A stretch of 64,000 bases of DNA from JANXMY01 sp965246745 (GTDB taxonomy: Bacteria > Armatimonadota > Armatimonadia > Armatimonadales > Capsulimonadaceae). How positions within the stretch are numbered: position 1 is the stretch's first letter; the number at the start of each line of letters is the position of its first letter. Position numbers and translations under genes: made by a program. The DNA lies in NCBI GenBank assembly GCA_965246745.1, contig OZ251980.1, forward strand, positions 1,364,001 to 1,428,000. The letters run 5' to 3'. Under the pieces are notes generated by a model. It was not told the DNA's origin. It searched no databases and worked only from the letters and a program-made list of their open reading frames with translations. This document shows, one piece after another, positions 33,751 to 40,600 of this stretch.

Positions 33751-34175
33751 GGCTCAGGGTCCGCTTCTTCAGAGTGGTCCAAACCAAGCTCGGGCGGGCA
33801 GCGGCGCATGAAAATCGCGTCGGCTTCGCGGCGGCGCAGAGACAACTGATAGCCGCGCAGGCGCACCGTGATCGGGTCGCCGAGCGGGGCGACCCGCACC
33901 ACCGTGATCTCCGTACCGGGCGTAAAGCCCAGCTCCAGCAAATGCGCCCGCACCTCGCAGCCGTCGCACAAGGACAGCACATGGCCGTACTCGCCGGGCG
34001 CCATGCGGCTCAGCGGCATTTCCCGATGCCCGGTGGCATCCGGCGCGAACTCAGCCAGAGCGCCCACGCGGGCGGCGTCCCGGCTCTGCGTCCGGCTGTC
34101 GCGCCAGCGGCAAAACGCCGCTTGAAGCGGGCCTGCCTCGGGATGAAGTTCGGTCTTGCGTGTTTTGGCTGCCAT
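33747..34175 (-). CDS. feoA: FeoA-type SH3 domain protein
   Basis: A 142-residue protein. The C-terminal half (about 55-130) is the FeoA SH3-like domain: PLSRMAPGEYGHVLSL, AHLLELGFTPGTEITVVRVA, LGDPITVRLRGYQLSLRRRE. The N-terminal 50 residues are an unusual basic extension (most FeoA proteins are 75-85 residues). It is translationally coupled to feoB. The promoter at 34274-34302 and the dyad at 34242-34258 lie upstream. Confidence 0.9.
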   Translation of the reverse strand: MAAKTRKTELHPEAGPLQAAFCRWRDSRTQSRDAARVGALAEFAPDATGHREMPLSRMAPGEYGHVLSLCDGCEVRAHLLELGFTPGTEITVVRVAPLGDPITVRLRGYQLSLRRREADAIFMRRCPPELGLDHSEEADPEP

Positions 34176-34241
34176 TGGTTTAGGTTACTGCACAAAGCCT
34201 GCCAAGTTGCGTTCTTGCCGGCTTTTTGTTGTGCGCTATCC

Positions 34242-34258
34242 CCGACTAAATTAGTCGG
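34242..34258. promoter_or_regulatory. Candidate iron-repressor operator for feoAB
   Basis: A perfect dyad, CCGACTAA-A-TTAGTCGG, centred about 25 nt downstream of the feoA -10 box and within the initially transcribed region. DtxR/IdeR/MntR-type metal repressors bind TTAG...CTAA-type dyads; the family assignment is inferred. Confidence 0.7.
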
Positions 34259-34273
34259 AGATGTCTTATTCGT

Positions 34274-34302
34274 ATTATGGCATAGGACGCACGGATTGTC
34301 AA
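34274..34302 (-). promoter_or_regulatory. Sigma-70 promoter for feoA
   Basis: On the minus strand TTGACA (34297-34302) and CATAAT (34274-34279) are separated by exactly 17 nt. The start site would lie near 34267, giving a leader of about 90 nt that carries the dyad operator. Confidence 0.82.
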
Positions 34303-34346
34303 CGGGTTCACTCGGGGGCCGAAAACTATTTTTCCGGGTCCTGCCC

Positions 34347-34375
34347 TTGACACGCCGCTTCCGATTAGGTATACT
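34347..34375 (+). promoter_or_regulatory. Promoter of tRNA-Arg gene
   Basis: Consensus TTGACA (34347-34352), 17-nt spacer, TATACT (34370-34375). The tRNA begins 35 nt downstream of the -10. Confidence 0.85.
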
Positions 34376-34409
34376 TCTTTTCGCCGCCACAACAGCGGCA
34401 ACCCAAAAT

Positions 34410-34483
34410 GCGCTCGTAGCTCAGTGGATTAGAGCACTTGGTTGCGGACCAAGAGGTCGCAGGTTCGAGCCCCGCCGGGCGCA
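34410..34483 (+). tRNA. tRNA-Arg, anticodon GCG
   Basis: A full cloverleaf can be drawn. The acceptor is GCGCTCG/CGGGCGC (with one T-G pair), the D-arm GCTC/GAGC with AGTGGATTA loop, and the anticodon arm CTTGG-TTGCGGA-CCAAG. The variable loop is AGGTC and the T-arm GCAGG-TTCGAGC-CCCGC (one A-C mismatch). The anticodon at 34444-34446 is GCG. A20 in the D-loop and A73 are arginine identity features. CCA is not encoded. The usual bacterial isoacceptor for this box is ACG (inosine); GCG would read only CGC and CGU. Confidence 0.88.
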
Positions 34484-34494
34484 GGGTCACAGTC

Positions 34495-34530
34495 AAAAAG
34501 ACGCTTTTCTTAACGAAAAGCGTCTTTTTT
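34495..34530 (+). terminator. Terminator of tRNA-Arg
   Basis: A 15-bp stem AAAAAGACGCTTTTC / GAAAAGCGTCTTTTT with a 5-nt loop, ending in a T-run, 12 nt after the tRNA. Confidence 0.92.
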
Positions 34531-34663
34531 GCGTGGTCCCCGCTTCTTGTAACCCGGCGTCAACCTTGCAGGGATTAAGACTGGGCAGGATGTGTGTATC
34601 CTAAGAAGGCAGCGCTTTGCTTCCCCAAGCAGCCTGCCCAATTAGAAACGAGAACACAGACCC

Positions 34664-35224
34664 ATGAACACAAATTTATTTCGCGCGGCGGCAGTGATGA
34701 CTGTCGGCCTCGCCGCTTTGTCCGCCCCGGCGGCGGTGCAGGCGAAATCGGTGATGGTCGGCGGCGCGGCGATGCTGCCCACCAAGAACATTGTCGAGAA
34801 CGCCGTCAATTCCAAAGACCACACCACCCTGGTCGCCGCCGTGAAGGCCGCCGGCCTTGTGCCGACTTTATCCGGCCCCGGCCCGTTCACAGTCTTCGCG
34901 CCGACCAACGAAGCGTTCGCCAAGCTGCCCGTCGGCACGGTCACGACCCTGCTGAAAGCCGAAAACAAGCCGACTCTGACCAAAGTGCTGACTTACCATG
35001 TGGTCGCCGGCCGCTTCACGGCGGCTCAGCTTGCCGCGCTGGTCAAAAAAGGCGGCGGCAAAGCGACGGTCAAGACCGTGCAGGGCGAAGCGCTGACAGT
35101 GAAGCCTTACGGCAAGGGCCTGGAGATTGTGGACGCCAAAGGCGGCGTGTCGCATGTCACCATTGCCGATGTGTTGCAGTCCAACGGCGTGATCCATGTC
35201 GTGGACACAGTGCTGATGCCGTAG
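34664..35224 (+). CDS. Secreted fasciclin-domain protein
   Basis: A 186-residue protein with a signal peptide (about 1-27, VGLAALSAPAAVQA then cleavage) and one fasciclin (FAS1) domain (about 40-186). The H1/H2 blocks TLVAAVKAAGLVPTLSGPGP, then FTVFAPTNEAFAKLP and LTKVLTYHVVAGR, and the end NGVIHVVDTVLMP, are textbook. FAS1 proteins are extracellular adhesion or matrix proteins. It is monocistronic: tRNA terminator before, its own strong terminator 19 nt after the stop. Confidence 0.93.
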   Translation: MNTNLFRAAAVMTVGLAALSAPAAVQAKSVMVGGAAMLPTKNIVENAVNSKDHTTLVAAVKAAGLVPTLSGPGPFTVFAPTNEAFAKLPVGTVTTLLKAENKPTLTKVLTYHVVAGRFTAAQLAALVKKGGGKATVKTVQGEALTVKPYGKGLEIVDAKGGVSHVTIADVLQSNGVIHVVDTVLMP

Positions 35225-35242
35225 TCCCCGAATTGACCTATG

Positions 35243-35280
35243 AAAACGCCCCCGGCACAGCCTGTGCCGGGGGCGTTTTT
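35243..35280. terminator. Terminator after fasciclin gene
   Basis: Stem AAAACGCCCCCGGCACA / TGTGCCGGGGGCGTTTT with a 3-nt loop. A-run and T-run on either side suit both the fasciclin gene and the convergent DUF1854 gene. Confidence 0.92.
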
Positions 35281-35284
35281 GCGT

Positions 35285-35776
35285 CTACAGAATCGTCGCC
35301 ACATACTGCCGCGACGCCGCATCGAGCGCCTCGGTGTTTGTGATCTCAAACCGATTGCCGTCTACGTCCAGCAGCAGCAGGTGGGTCGGCGACAGCCAGA
35401 CGGCGTTTTCCTGCAAATTCTGGGTCACAAAATCACGGTCGCCCCGGTCGGTCTGCACGCTCCAATAGGTCGCGCCGAACTCCTGCTTGGCATGGGTGAT
35501 CGCCCGCACCGCCGCCGTCAGATACCGCCGCCGCAGCTCCTCGGTCGCCGCCGCCAGCGACTCCGGCGGCAGAACACTCGGGTCGGGCAGGGTCGCAATC
35601 GCGCTGCCTTTGCCGTCAAGCAGGGCCAGGTAGCGGCCGGGCCGGGACAGGGGCGCGGCCCATGCCGGCTTGACCGTGTGGTAGGATCGGTCCCCATCAA
35701 TAGTCAAGCGCAGCCGGTCTTTCGGCTCATAAAACAATCGCAGCGTTTTCGGATCGGGTTCGGGTATTTCGGGCAT
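35285..35776 (-). CDS. DUF1854 domain protein
   Basis: A 163-residue protein matching the DUF1854 pattern: PAWAAPLSRPGRYLALLDG, LRRRYLTAAVRAITHAK, WSVQTDRGDRDFVTQ, LLLDVDGNRFEI and a C-terminal ALDAASRQYV. In other bacteria this domain accompanies a cyanophycin-linked ABC transporter; no such neighbour is present here, so the role is open. The preceding gene on its strand (photolyase) is separated by LIR-F2. No signal peptide or membrane segment. Confidence 0.82.
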   Translation of the reverse strand: MPEIPEPDPKTLRLFYEPKDRLRLTIDGDRSYHTVKPAWAAPLSRPGRYLALLDGKGSAIATLPDPSVLPPESLAAATEELRRRYLTAAVRAITHAKQEFGATYWSVQTDRGDRDFVTQNLQENAVWLSPTHLLLLDVDGNRFEITNTEALDAASRQYVATIL

Positions 35777-35795
35777 AATGGCTCCTGCGGGAAAG

Positions 35796-35910
35796 AGCGA
35801 GGGAATAAATTCCTCTCGCTGAATGGCGTCCTTCGGACGGAAGAAACCGAGCGTAAGCCAATCTTACATCCGAAGGATGCTATTCAGCGAGAGGAATTTA
35901 TTCCCTCGCT
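35796..35910. repeat. LIR-F2, 42-bp inverted repeat
   Basis: Arms 35796-35837 and 35869-35910 are complementary at 40 of 42 positions. They start AGCGAGGGAATAAATTCCTC and end CGTCCTTCGGA, sharing the CGTCCTTCGGA core with LIR-F1 and LIR-F3. The outer segment GAGGGAATAAATTCCTC is a small palindrome of its own. It lies 20 nt upstream of the DUF1854 ATG. Confidence 0.92.
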
Positions 35911-36044
35911 TCGCGGCGCTCGCTGTCAATCGGCTTCGGCGGCCAAACGTTTTCCGGCTCGGCTTCGAACGTCGAGTCCAGCACTTCCGCGGTCGGGTAG
36001 GCCGCCGGCGGCTGCCGCTCGGCCAGCCGCTTTGCGCCGAAGAG

Positions 36045-37409
36045 CTACCGCCTCTGCCCGTGGCGCGGGCCGTAGGCTTTCTGGAAGCGGCGGATAAACT
36101 CTTCGCTGGCGCGGGCATGGTCCACCAGCGGCTTCGGATACGCCGCCGTGTCCAGCTCGGGAACCCAGCGGCGGCAGTAAGTCAAATTCGGGTCGTAGCG
36201 GCGCTGCTGGGCGACCGGATTGAACACGCGGAAGTTGCCGTTCGGGTCGGGCGCAGTGCCCGCGACCCACTGCCAGCCGCCGTAATTGGATGCCCAGTCG
36301 CCGTCCACCAGCTCCTGCATATAATACTCGGCCCCGGCCCGCCAGTCAAGAAGTAAATCTTTGCACAGAAACGACGCCGCGATCTGCCGGGTCCGGTTGT
36401 GCATCCAGCCGGTCGCCAGCATCTGCCGAATGCCGGCGTCCACATACGGGTAACCCGTCTGCCCCGCCTTCCAGCGGGCGAGATACTCGGGATTGGTGTC
36501 AAAGCGCATCGCCGCCAATGCAGGCTGAATGGCTTTCGTGAGCATCTGTGGGTGGTGCCACAAAAGCGTGTTGAAGAAGTCCCGCCACGCCAGCTCGTCC
36601 TGCCACTTCGCCGCGCCGCGCCCGCCGAGTTTTTCGGCTTCGCGCCAGCAGTCGCGCACCGACAGCGTGCCGTATTTCAGATGCACGGACAGCGCCGACG
36701 TGCTGCTTTCGTCGCCGGTGTTGTCCCGGTTGTCCGCGTACTCGTGCAGCTTCAGCCGGGCGAACTCGCGCAGACTGGCCTGCGCCGCCGCTTCGCCCGC
36801 CGCAAAAATCGTTTGCGTCAAATGCAGCCCAAAGTCTCCTAAAGCCGGCAGCGGGGCCGAGCTTATGGCCGTGCCGAGCTTCAGTTTCGGCAGCAGCGGG
36901 GTCAAATTCGGGCGCGGGCCGACCCGGACACGGGTTTCCCAGACCCGCTTGAACGGCGTAAACGTCACAAACGGCCGGCCGTCGCGCGGGTCCACGATGT
37001 TCTGCGGCGGGGCGAGCAGGGCATCGTCATAAGAAGCAGCGTCAATCCCCGCACTGTCCAGCCGGGCCGTGACTTCGGCGTCCCGCGCGGTGCTGTAGGG
37101 CGTGTAATCGCGGTTGAAATACACGGCCGCCGCGCCGGTGTCCGCCGCCAGCGCCGCCAGCTCGCGCTCCGGCGACTGCCCATAGCGAAGAACGAGCTGT
37201 CCGCCGTGCGCGGCGAAGTCGGCAGCGAGCAGGCGCAGGGCGTCAAACAAAAACGCGGTCCGGGCCGCGCCGATGTCGCGGGCGCGTAAGATCGCATCGT
37301 CGAGCACAAACACGCCGATCACTCGGTCGTTTTCGCGCAGCGCGTGAGAAAGCGCGGTGTTGTCGGTGAGCCGCAGGTCCCGCCGGAACCACATCAAAGC
37401 CGTTTTCAT
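36045..37409 (-). CDS. phrB: Deoxyribodipyrimidine photolyase (class I)
   Basis: Light-driven repair of cyclobutane pyrimidine dimers. The N-terminal Rossmann domain starts MKTALMWFRRDLRLTDNTAL (ATG 37409). The C-terminal FAD domain has DELAWRDFFNTLLWHHP, PYVDAGIRQMLATGWMHNRT, RQIAASFLCKDLLLDWR, GDWASNYGGWQWVAGTAPDP, and the FNPVAQQRRYDPN end. At 454 residues it is complete. It ends in a TAG at 36045; the same frame continues for 48 GC3-rich codons before TAA at 35898. Three 13-bp AT-rich repeats lie upstream. Confidence 0.93.
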   Translation of the reverse strand: MKTALMWFRRDLRLTDNTALSHALRENDRVIGVFVLDDAILRARDIGAARTAFLFDALRLLAADFAAHGGQLVLRYGQSPERELAALAADTGAAAVYFNRDYTPYSTARDAEVTARLDSAGIDAASYDDALLAPPQNIVDPRDGRPFVTFTPFKRVWETRVRVGPRPNLTPLLPKLKLGTAISSAPLPALGDFGLHLTQTIFAAGEAAAQASLREFARLKLHEYADNRDNTGDESSTSALSVHLKYGTLSVRDCWREAEKLGGRGAAKWQDELAWRDFFNTLLWHHPQMLTKAIQPALAAMRFDTNPEYLARWKAGQTGYPYVDAGIRQMLATGWMHNRTRQIAASFLCKDLLLDWRAGAEYYMQELVDGDWASNYGGWQWVAGTAPDPNGNFRVFNPVAQQRRYDPNLTYCRRWVPELDTAAYPKPLVDHARASEEFIRRFQKAYGPRHGQRR

Positions 37410-37444
37410 GGCTGTCTTCGCCGTTGTCATCAAAGCCGTCAATT

Positions 37445-37483
37445 CTAATTATCTACTCTAATTATCTACTCTGATTGTCTGCT
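37445..37483. repeat. Three 13-bp AT-rich direct repeats upstream of photolyase
   Basis: CTAATTATCTACT occurs twice exactly (37445-37457, 37458-37470), then a third degenerate copy CTGATTGTCTGCT. On the minus strand the units read AGTAGATAATTAG and begin 36 nt before the photolyase start. They could be iterated operators or contain -10-like GATAAT boxes. Confidence 0.75.
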
Positions 37484-37533
37484 GATGCGAGGCAGAAAGA
37501 AAGTCGCCTCGGCATTCATGCCGTGGCGCTTAT

Positions 37534-38682
37534 TCATGCCGTGGCGACTCCTGCCGCGTCTTTATTCTGCACCGCCAAAACCGCCGCCGTTTCGCGGGCG
37601 ATCTGCCGCTCTTCGTCGGTCGGGATGACCCAGACTTGAACCGCGCTGTCCGGCGTGCTGATGCAGGCCGCCGATTTGCCGTCAGCCAGAGCGTTGGCAT
37701 CGGCGTCAAAGCGCACGCCGAGAAACTCCAAGCCGGTGCCAATACGCCCGCGCATGTTCGCCGACCGCTCGCCGATGCCGCCGGTGAGCGCAACCGCGTC
37801 CAGGCCGCCGAGCACGGCGGCATACGCGCCGAGGTACTTGCGGACCCGGTAGGCAAACAGCGCCAAAGCCAGCGCCGCCGCCGGGTCTTCTTCTGCCGCC
37901 GCTTCCAAATCGCGCAGGTCGCTGCTGGTCCCCGACACCCCCCGCAGGCCGCTTTGCTTGTTTAAAGTGTCGTCCAGCGCCGCCGGGGTCATGCCCTGCT
38001 CGCGCAGCAAATACAACAGCAGGCCGGGGTCCACGTCGCCCGAGCGCGTGCCCATGACCAAGCCTTCCAGCGGGGTCAAGCCCATGCTGGTGTCTATGCT
38101 TTGACCGTCCAAAAGGGCGCACACGCTGGCCCCGCTGCCGAGGTGACAGGTGACAAGCCGCGTCCCGGCAGCCTCGCGCCCGAGGCAGCCGAGCAGCCGC
38201 CCGGAAACATACCCATGCGACAAGCCGTGGAACCCGTACCGGCGCAGCGGCTGCGGCGACGGCAGGTCGCGCGGCAGGGCATAAGTGTAGGCGACTTCGG
38301 GCAGAGTCTTGTGGAACGCCGTATCAAAGCACGCCACATTCGGCGCTCCCGGCAGAAGGCGCTGCGCGGCTTCGATCAGCCCCACTTCGCCGGGGTTGTG
38401 CAGCGGGTCCAGGCCGCGCAGAGTTTTCAGCTCGCCGAGCATCTCCGGCGACACCAAAGTCGCCGCCGTGAACTTCGCCCCGCCGTGAACCACCCGGTGC
38501 CCGACCGCATCAATCCCAAACACCCGGCACTGCGCGACAGCTTGGTCGGCGGCGGCGGCCAAATCGTCCCCGCCCACCCGCTCGGCGACGCCTGCGGCGA
38601 GAACGGTTTCCGCGTCTCCCTCCATCGCAAACAAGCGAAACTTGAGGCTGGACGAGCCGGCATTCAGCGCAAGAATGTTCAT
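37534..38682 (-). CDS. ackA: Acetate kinase AckA
   Basis: Converts acetyl phosphate and ADP to acetate and ATP. The 382-residue protein begins MNILALNAGSSSLKFRLF. It has GHRVVHGGAKF, ACFDTAFHKTLPEVAYTY, RRYGFHGLSHGYV, CHLGSGASVCAL, GLTPLEGLVMGTRSGDVDPG, GVSGTSSDLRDLE and LTGGIGERS. The start ATG at 38682 is fixed by homology; sequence farther upstream in frame belongs to the divergent gene. A TACACT -10 box ends 6 nt before the ATG, so the transcript may be leaderless. No phosphotransacetylase gene is adjacent. Confidence 0.96.
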   Translation of the reverse strand: MNILALNAGSSSLKFRLFAMEGDAETVLAAGVAERVGGDDLAAAADQAVAQCRVFGIDAVGHRVVHGGAKFTAATLVSPEMLGELKTLRGLDPLHNPGEVGLIEAAQRLLPGAPNVACFDTAFHKTLPEVAYTYALPRDLPSPQPLRRYGFHGLSHGYVSGRLLGCLGREAAGTRLVTCHLGSGASVCALLDGQSIDTSMGLTPLEGLVMGTRSGDVDPGLLLYLLREQGMTPAALDDTLNKQSGLRGVSGTSSDLRDLEAAAEEDPAAALALALFAYRVRKYLGAYAAVLGGLDAVALTGGIGERSANMRGRIGTGLEFLGVRFDADANALADGKSAACISTPDSAVQVWVIPTDEERQIARETAAVLAVQNKDAAGVATA

Positions 38683-38688
38683 ACTGTC

Positions 38689-38712
38689 AGTGTACCCCGA
38701 ACCGGGTACACT
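38689..38712. promoter_or_regulatory. Divergent symmetrical promoter, ackA and trpF-like
   Basis: AGTGTACCC-N6-GGGTACACT reads as a GGGTACACT -10 region on both strands. Each TACACT ends 6 nt before a start codon (ATG 38682, GTG 38719), predicting leaderless transcripts both ways. The overlap means the two promoters may compete. Confidence 0.65.
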
Positions 38713-38718
38713 CTCCCC

Positions 38719-39363
38719 GTGACACTGGTGAAAATCTGCGGGATAACGACGGCGCGGGATGCCGACGCGGCGGTGGACGCGGGGGCCGATCTTTTGGGCT
38801 TTCACTGCGACGAAAACAGCCTGCGGGTGATTGACCCGCTGGACTTCTGCTTGATCGCCGCCCGGCTGCCGGCGCATGTCGGCACGGTCGGCGTGTTTGA
38901 TCAAACCACCGATTTCCGCTGGCGCAGCGAGGGCCGCACCGTCATCCGCACGTTCGGGCAGGTGCAGTACTATCAAAGCAGCGTGTGGACCGATATTATT
39001 CGCGAGAACTGGCCGATGGAGCGCAAAATCAAAGCGTTCCATGTCGGCAGCGACCGGGACCTGCGAGCAGTCGCCAATTTCAGCGGCACGGTGCAGGCGT
39101 ATTTGATCAATGTTCACACGCCCGCGCCGGGCGGCTACTCCGACCCCGAAGCGTATGGGTGGGAGCTGGTCCGCGAAACCCGGCAGTACGGCAAAAAAAT
39201 CTTTCTGGCGGGCGGCCTCTCCCCCGAGACGGTCGGCCCGGCGATTGCCCGCGCCCTGCCCTATGCGGTGGATGTAACGGTCGGGGTCGAGTCGGAGCCG
39301 GGGGTGAAAGACCCGGTCAAGATGCGCGACTTCGTGCAGGCCGTCCGCGCCGCCGGAGGCTGA
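38719..39363 (+). CDS. TrpF-like (phosphoribosylanthranilate isomerase family) protein
   Basis: A 214-residue TIM-barrel protein. VKICGITTARDADAAVDAGA is the TrpF start with catalytic Cys, and FLAGGLSPETVG with VGVESEPGVKD the phosphate-binding end. The general-acid Asp of the LLDS strand is replaced: the strand reads AYLINVHTPAPGGY, and the usual GGTG loop is GGYSDPEAYGW. The VQLHG strand is VQYYQSS. It is therefore a divergent family member that may not catalyse the tryptophan step. No other trp gene is nearby. GTG start with a likely leaderless promoter. Confidence 0.75.
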   Translation: MTLVKICGITTARDADAAVDAGADLLGFHCDENSLRVIDPLDFCLIAARLPAHVGTVGVFDQTTDFRWRSEGRTVIRTFGQVQYYQSSVWTDIIRENWPMERKIKAFHVGSDRDLRAVANFSGTVQAYLINVHTPAPGGYSDPEAYGWELVRETRQYGKKIFLAGGLSPETVGPAIARALPYAVDVTVGVESEPGVKDPVKMRDFVQAVRAAGG

Positions 39364-39382
39364 GAGCGGCGGCAGGTGTTTC

Positions 39383-39412
39383 TTGACCTCCCGCCCGCCT
39401 GTCGGGTACACT
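39383..39412 (+). promoter_or_regulatory. Promoter of serC
   Basis: TTGACC (39383-39388), 18-nt spacer, TACACT (39407-39412). The predicted start near 39419 gives a leader of about 40 nt to the serC ATG. Confidence 0.7.
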
Positions 39413-39460
39413 TGCCCCACTTTCAACGAAGAACCCAAGATGGAAACCGAGAAAATCACC

Positions 39461-40552
39461 ATGAGCCACCGTATTTACAACTTCAGCGCCGGCCCCGCCG
39501 TTCTGCCCGAAGCCGTGCTGGAAGAAGCCGCCGCCGGCGTCCGCGAAATCAACGGGTCGGGAATGTCCCTGCTGGAAGTCAGCCACCGAGGCAAAGACTA
39601 CGAAGCGATCCACGCCGATGCCGAAGCCCGCCTGCTGCGGGTTTTGGGACTCGACCCCGCCGAGTACGCCACCCTGTTTTTGCAGGGCGGCGCAAGCCAG
39701 CAGTTTGCGATGGTGCCGCAGAACTTCCTGAAGCCGGGCCTGACCGCCGACTACGTTGTCAGCGGCGACTGGGGCGCAAAAGCACTGGGCGAAGCCAAGT
39801 TCTACGGCGATGCCCGCGAAGCGGCCTCGTCGAGGAGCGCCAAGTACTCGCATCTCCCGAGAGAGTTCACCGTCAGCCCCGGCTCGCGCTACGTTCATAT
39901 CACGACCAACAACACGATTGAAGGCACCGAGTATTTCGACCTGCCCGCCAATATCGGCGACACGCCATTGGTCGCCGACACGTCGTCGGATTTTTTGGCT
40001 TTAGAGCGCGATTATTCCAAGTTTTCGTTTTTGTACGGCGGCGCACAAAAGAACGTCGGCCCGGCGGGGGTCGTGCTGGCGGTCGCGAGAAAATCGTTCC
40101 TGGCGACCGCCAACACCGACCTGCCCAAAATCTATTCCTACAGCACATTCTTAGAAAATCGGTCGCTGTTCAACACGCCGCCGACGTTCGCCATCTACGT
40201 CGTCGGCTTAGTATTAAAATGGATCGAAGCCGAGGGGGGACTCAGCGCAATCGAGGCCCGCAACAAGCGCAAAGCCGCCGCGCTGTACGACACGCTCGAC
40301 TCGCTGACCCCGTTTTACCAGCCGACGGTCTCCGACAAAGCGGATCGGTCGCTGATGAATGTCACCTGGCGTCTGGCCGACGAGTCTTTGGAGCCGGAGC
40401 TTCTCGCCGAAGCCAAAAAAGCCGGCATGGACGGCCTCAAAGGCCACCGCAGCGTCGGCGGCTTCCGCGCATCCATTTACAATGCATTTCCCGAGAAAGG
40501 AGTTCAGGCGCTTGCCGATTTGCTGAAAGACTTCGCCGGGCGCAAAAGCTAG
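39461..40552 (+). CDS. serC: Phosphoserine aminotransferase SerC
   Basis: PLP enzyme of serine synthesis. The 363-residue protein has RIYNFSAGPAVLPEAVL, GSGMSLLEVSHRGKDYE, LFLQGGASQQFAMVP, FYGGAQKNVGPAG-like (FLYGGAQKNVGPAGVV; Lys binds PLP), LENRSLFNTPPTFAIY and GHRSVGGFRASIYNAFPE. ATG 39461 (MSHRIYNF) matches the family start; another ATG at 39440 is possible. The pathway partner serA is 1.9 kb downstream on the same strand, separated by a secreted beta-helix gene. Confidence 0.95.
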   Translation: MSHRIYNFSAGPAVLPEAVLEEAAAGVREINGSGMSLLEVSHRGKDYEAIHADAEARLLRVLGLDPAEYATLFLQGGASQQFAMVPQNFLKPGLTADYVVSGDWGAKALGEAKFYGDAREAASSRSAKYSHLPREFTVSPGSRYVHITTNNTIEGTEYFDLPANIGDTPLVADTSSDFLALERDYSKFSFLYGGAQKNVGPAGVVLAVARKSFLATANTDLPKIYSYSTFLENRSLFNTPPTFAIYVVGLVLKWIEAEGGLSAIEARNKRKAAALYDTLDSLTPFYQPTVSDKADRSLMNVTWRLADESLEPELLAEAKKAGMDGLKGHRSVGGFRASIYNAFPEKGVQALADLLKDFAGRKS

Positions 40553-40600
40553 CTTAAACGTCTTTGCCTGAGATTTGAAGAACTCGAAAAGGAAAAACCT

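Noticed and set aside
37534..39462. A 642-codon frame for acetate kinase
   Set aside because: The extra N-terminal 260 codons are antisense to the TrpF-like gene. Homology starts at the ATG 38682.
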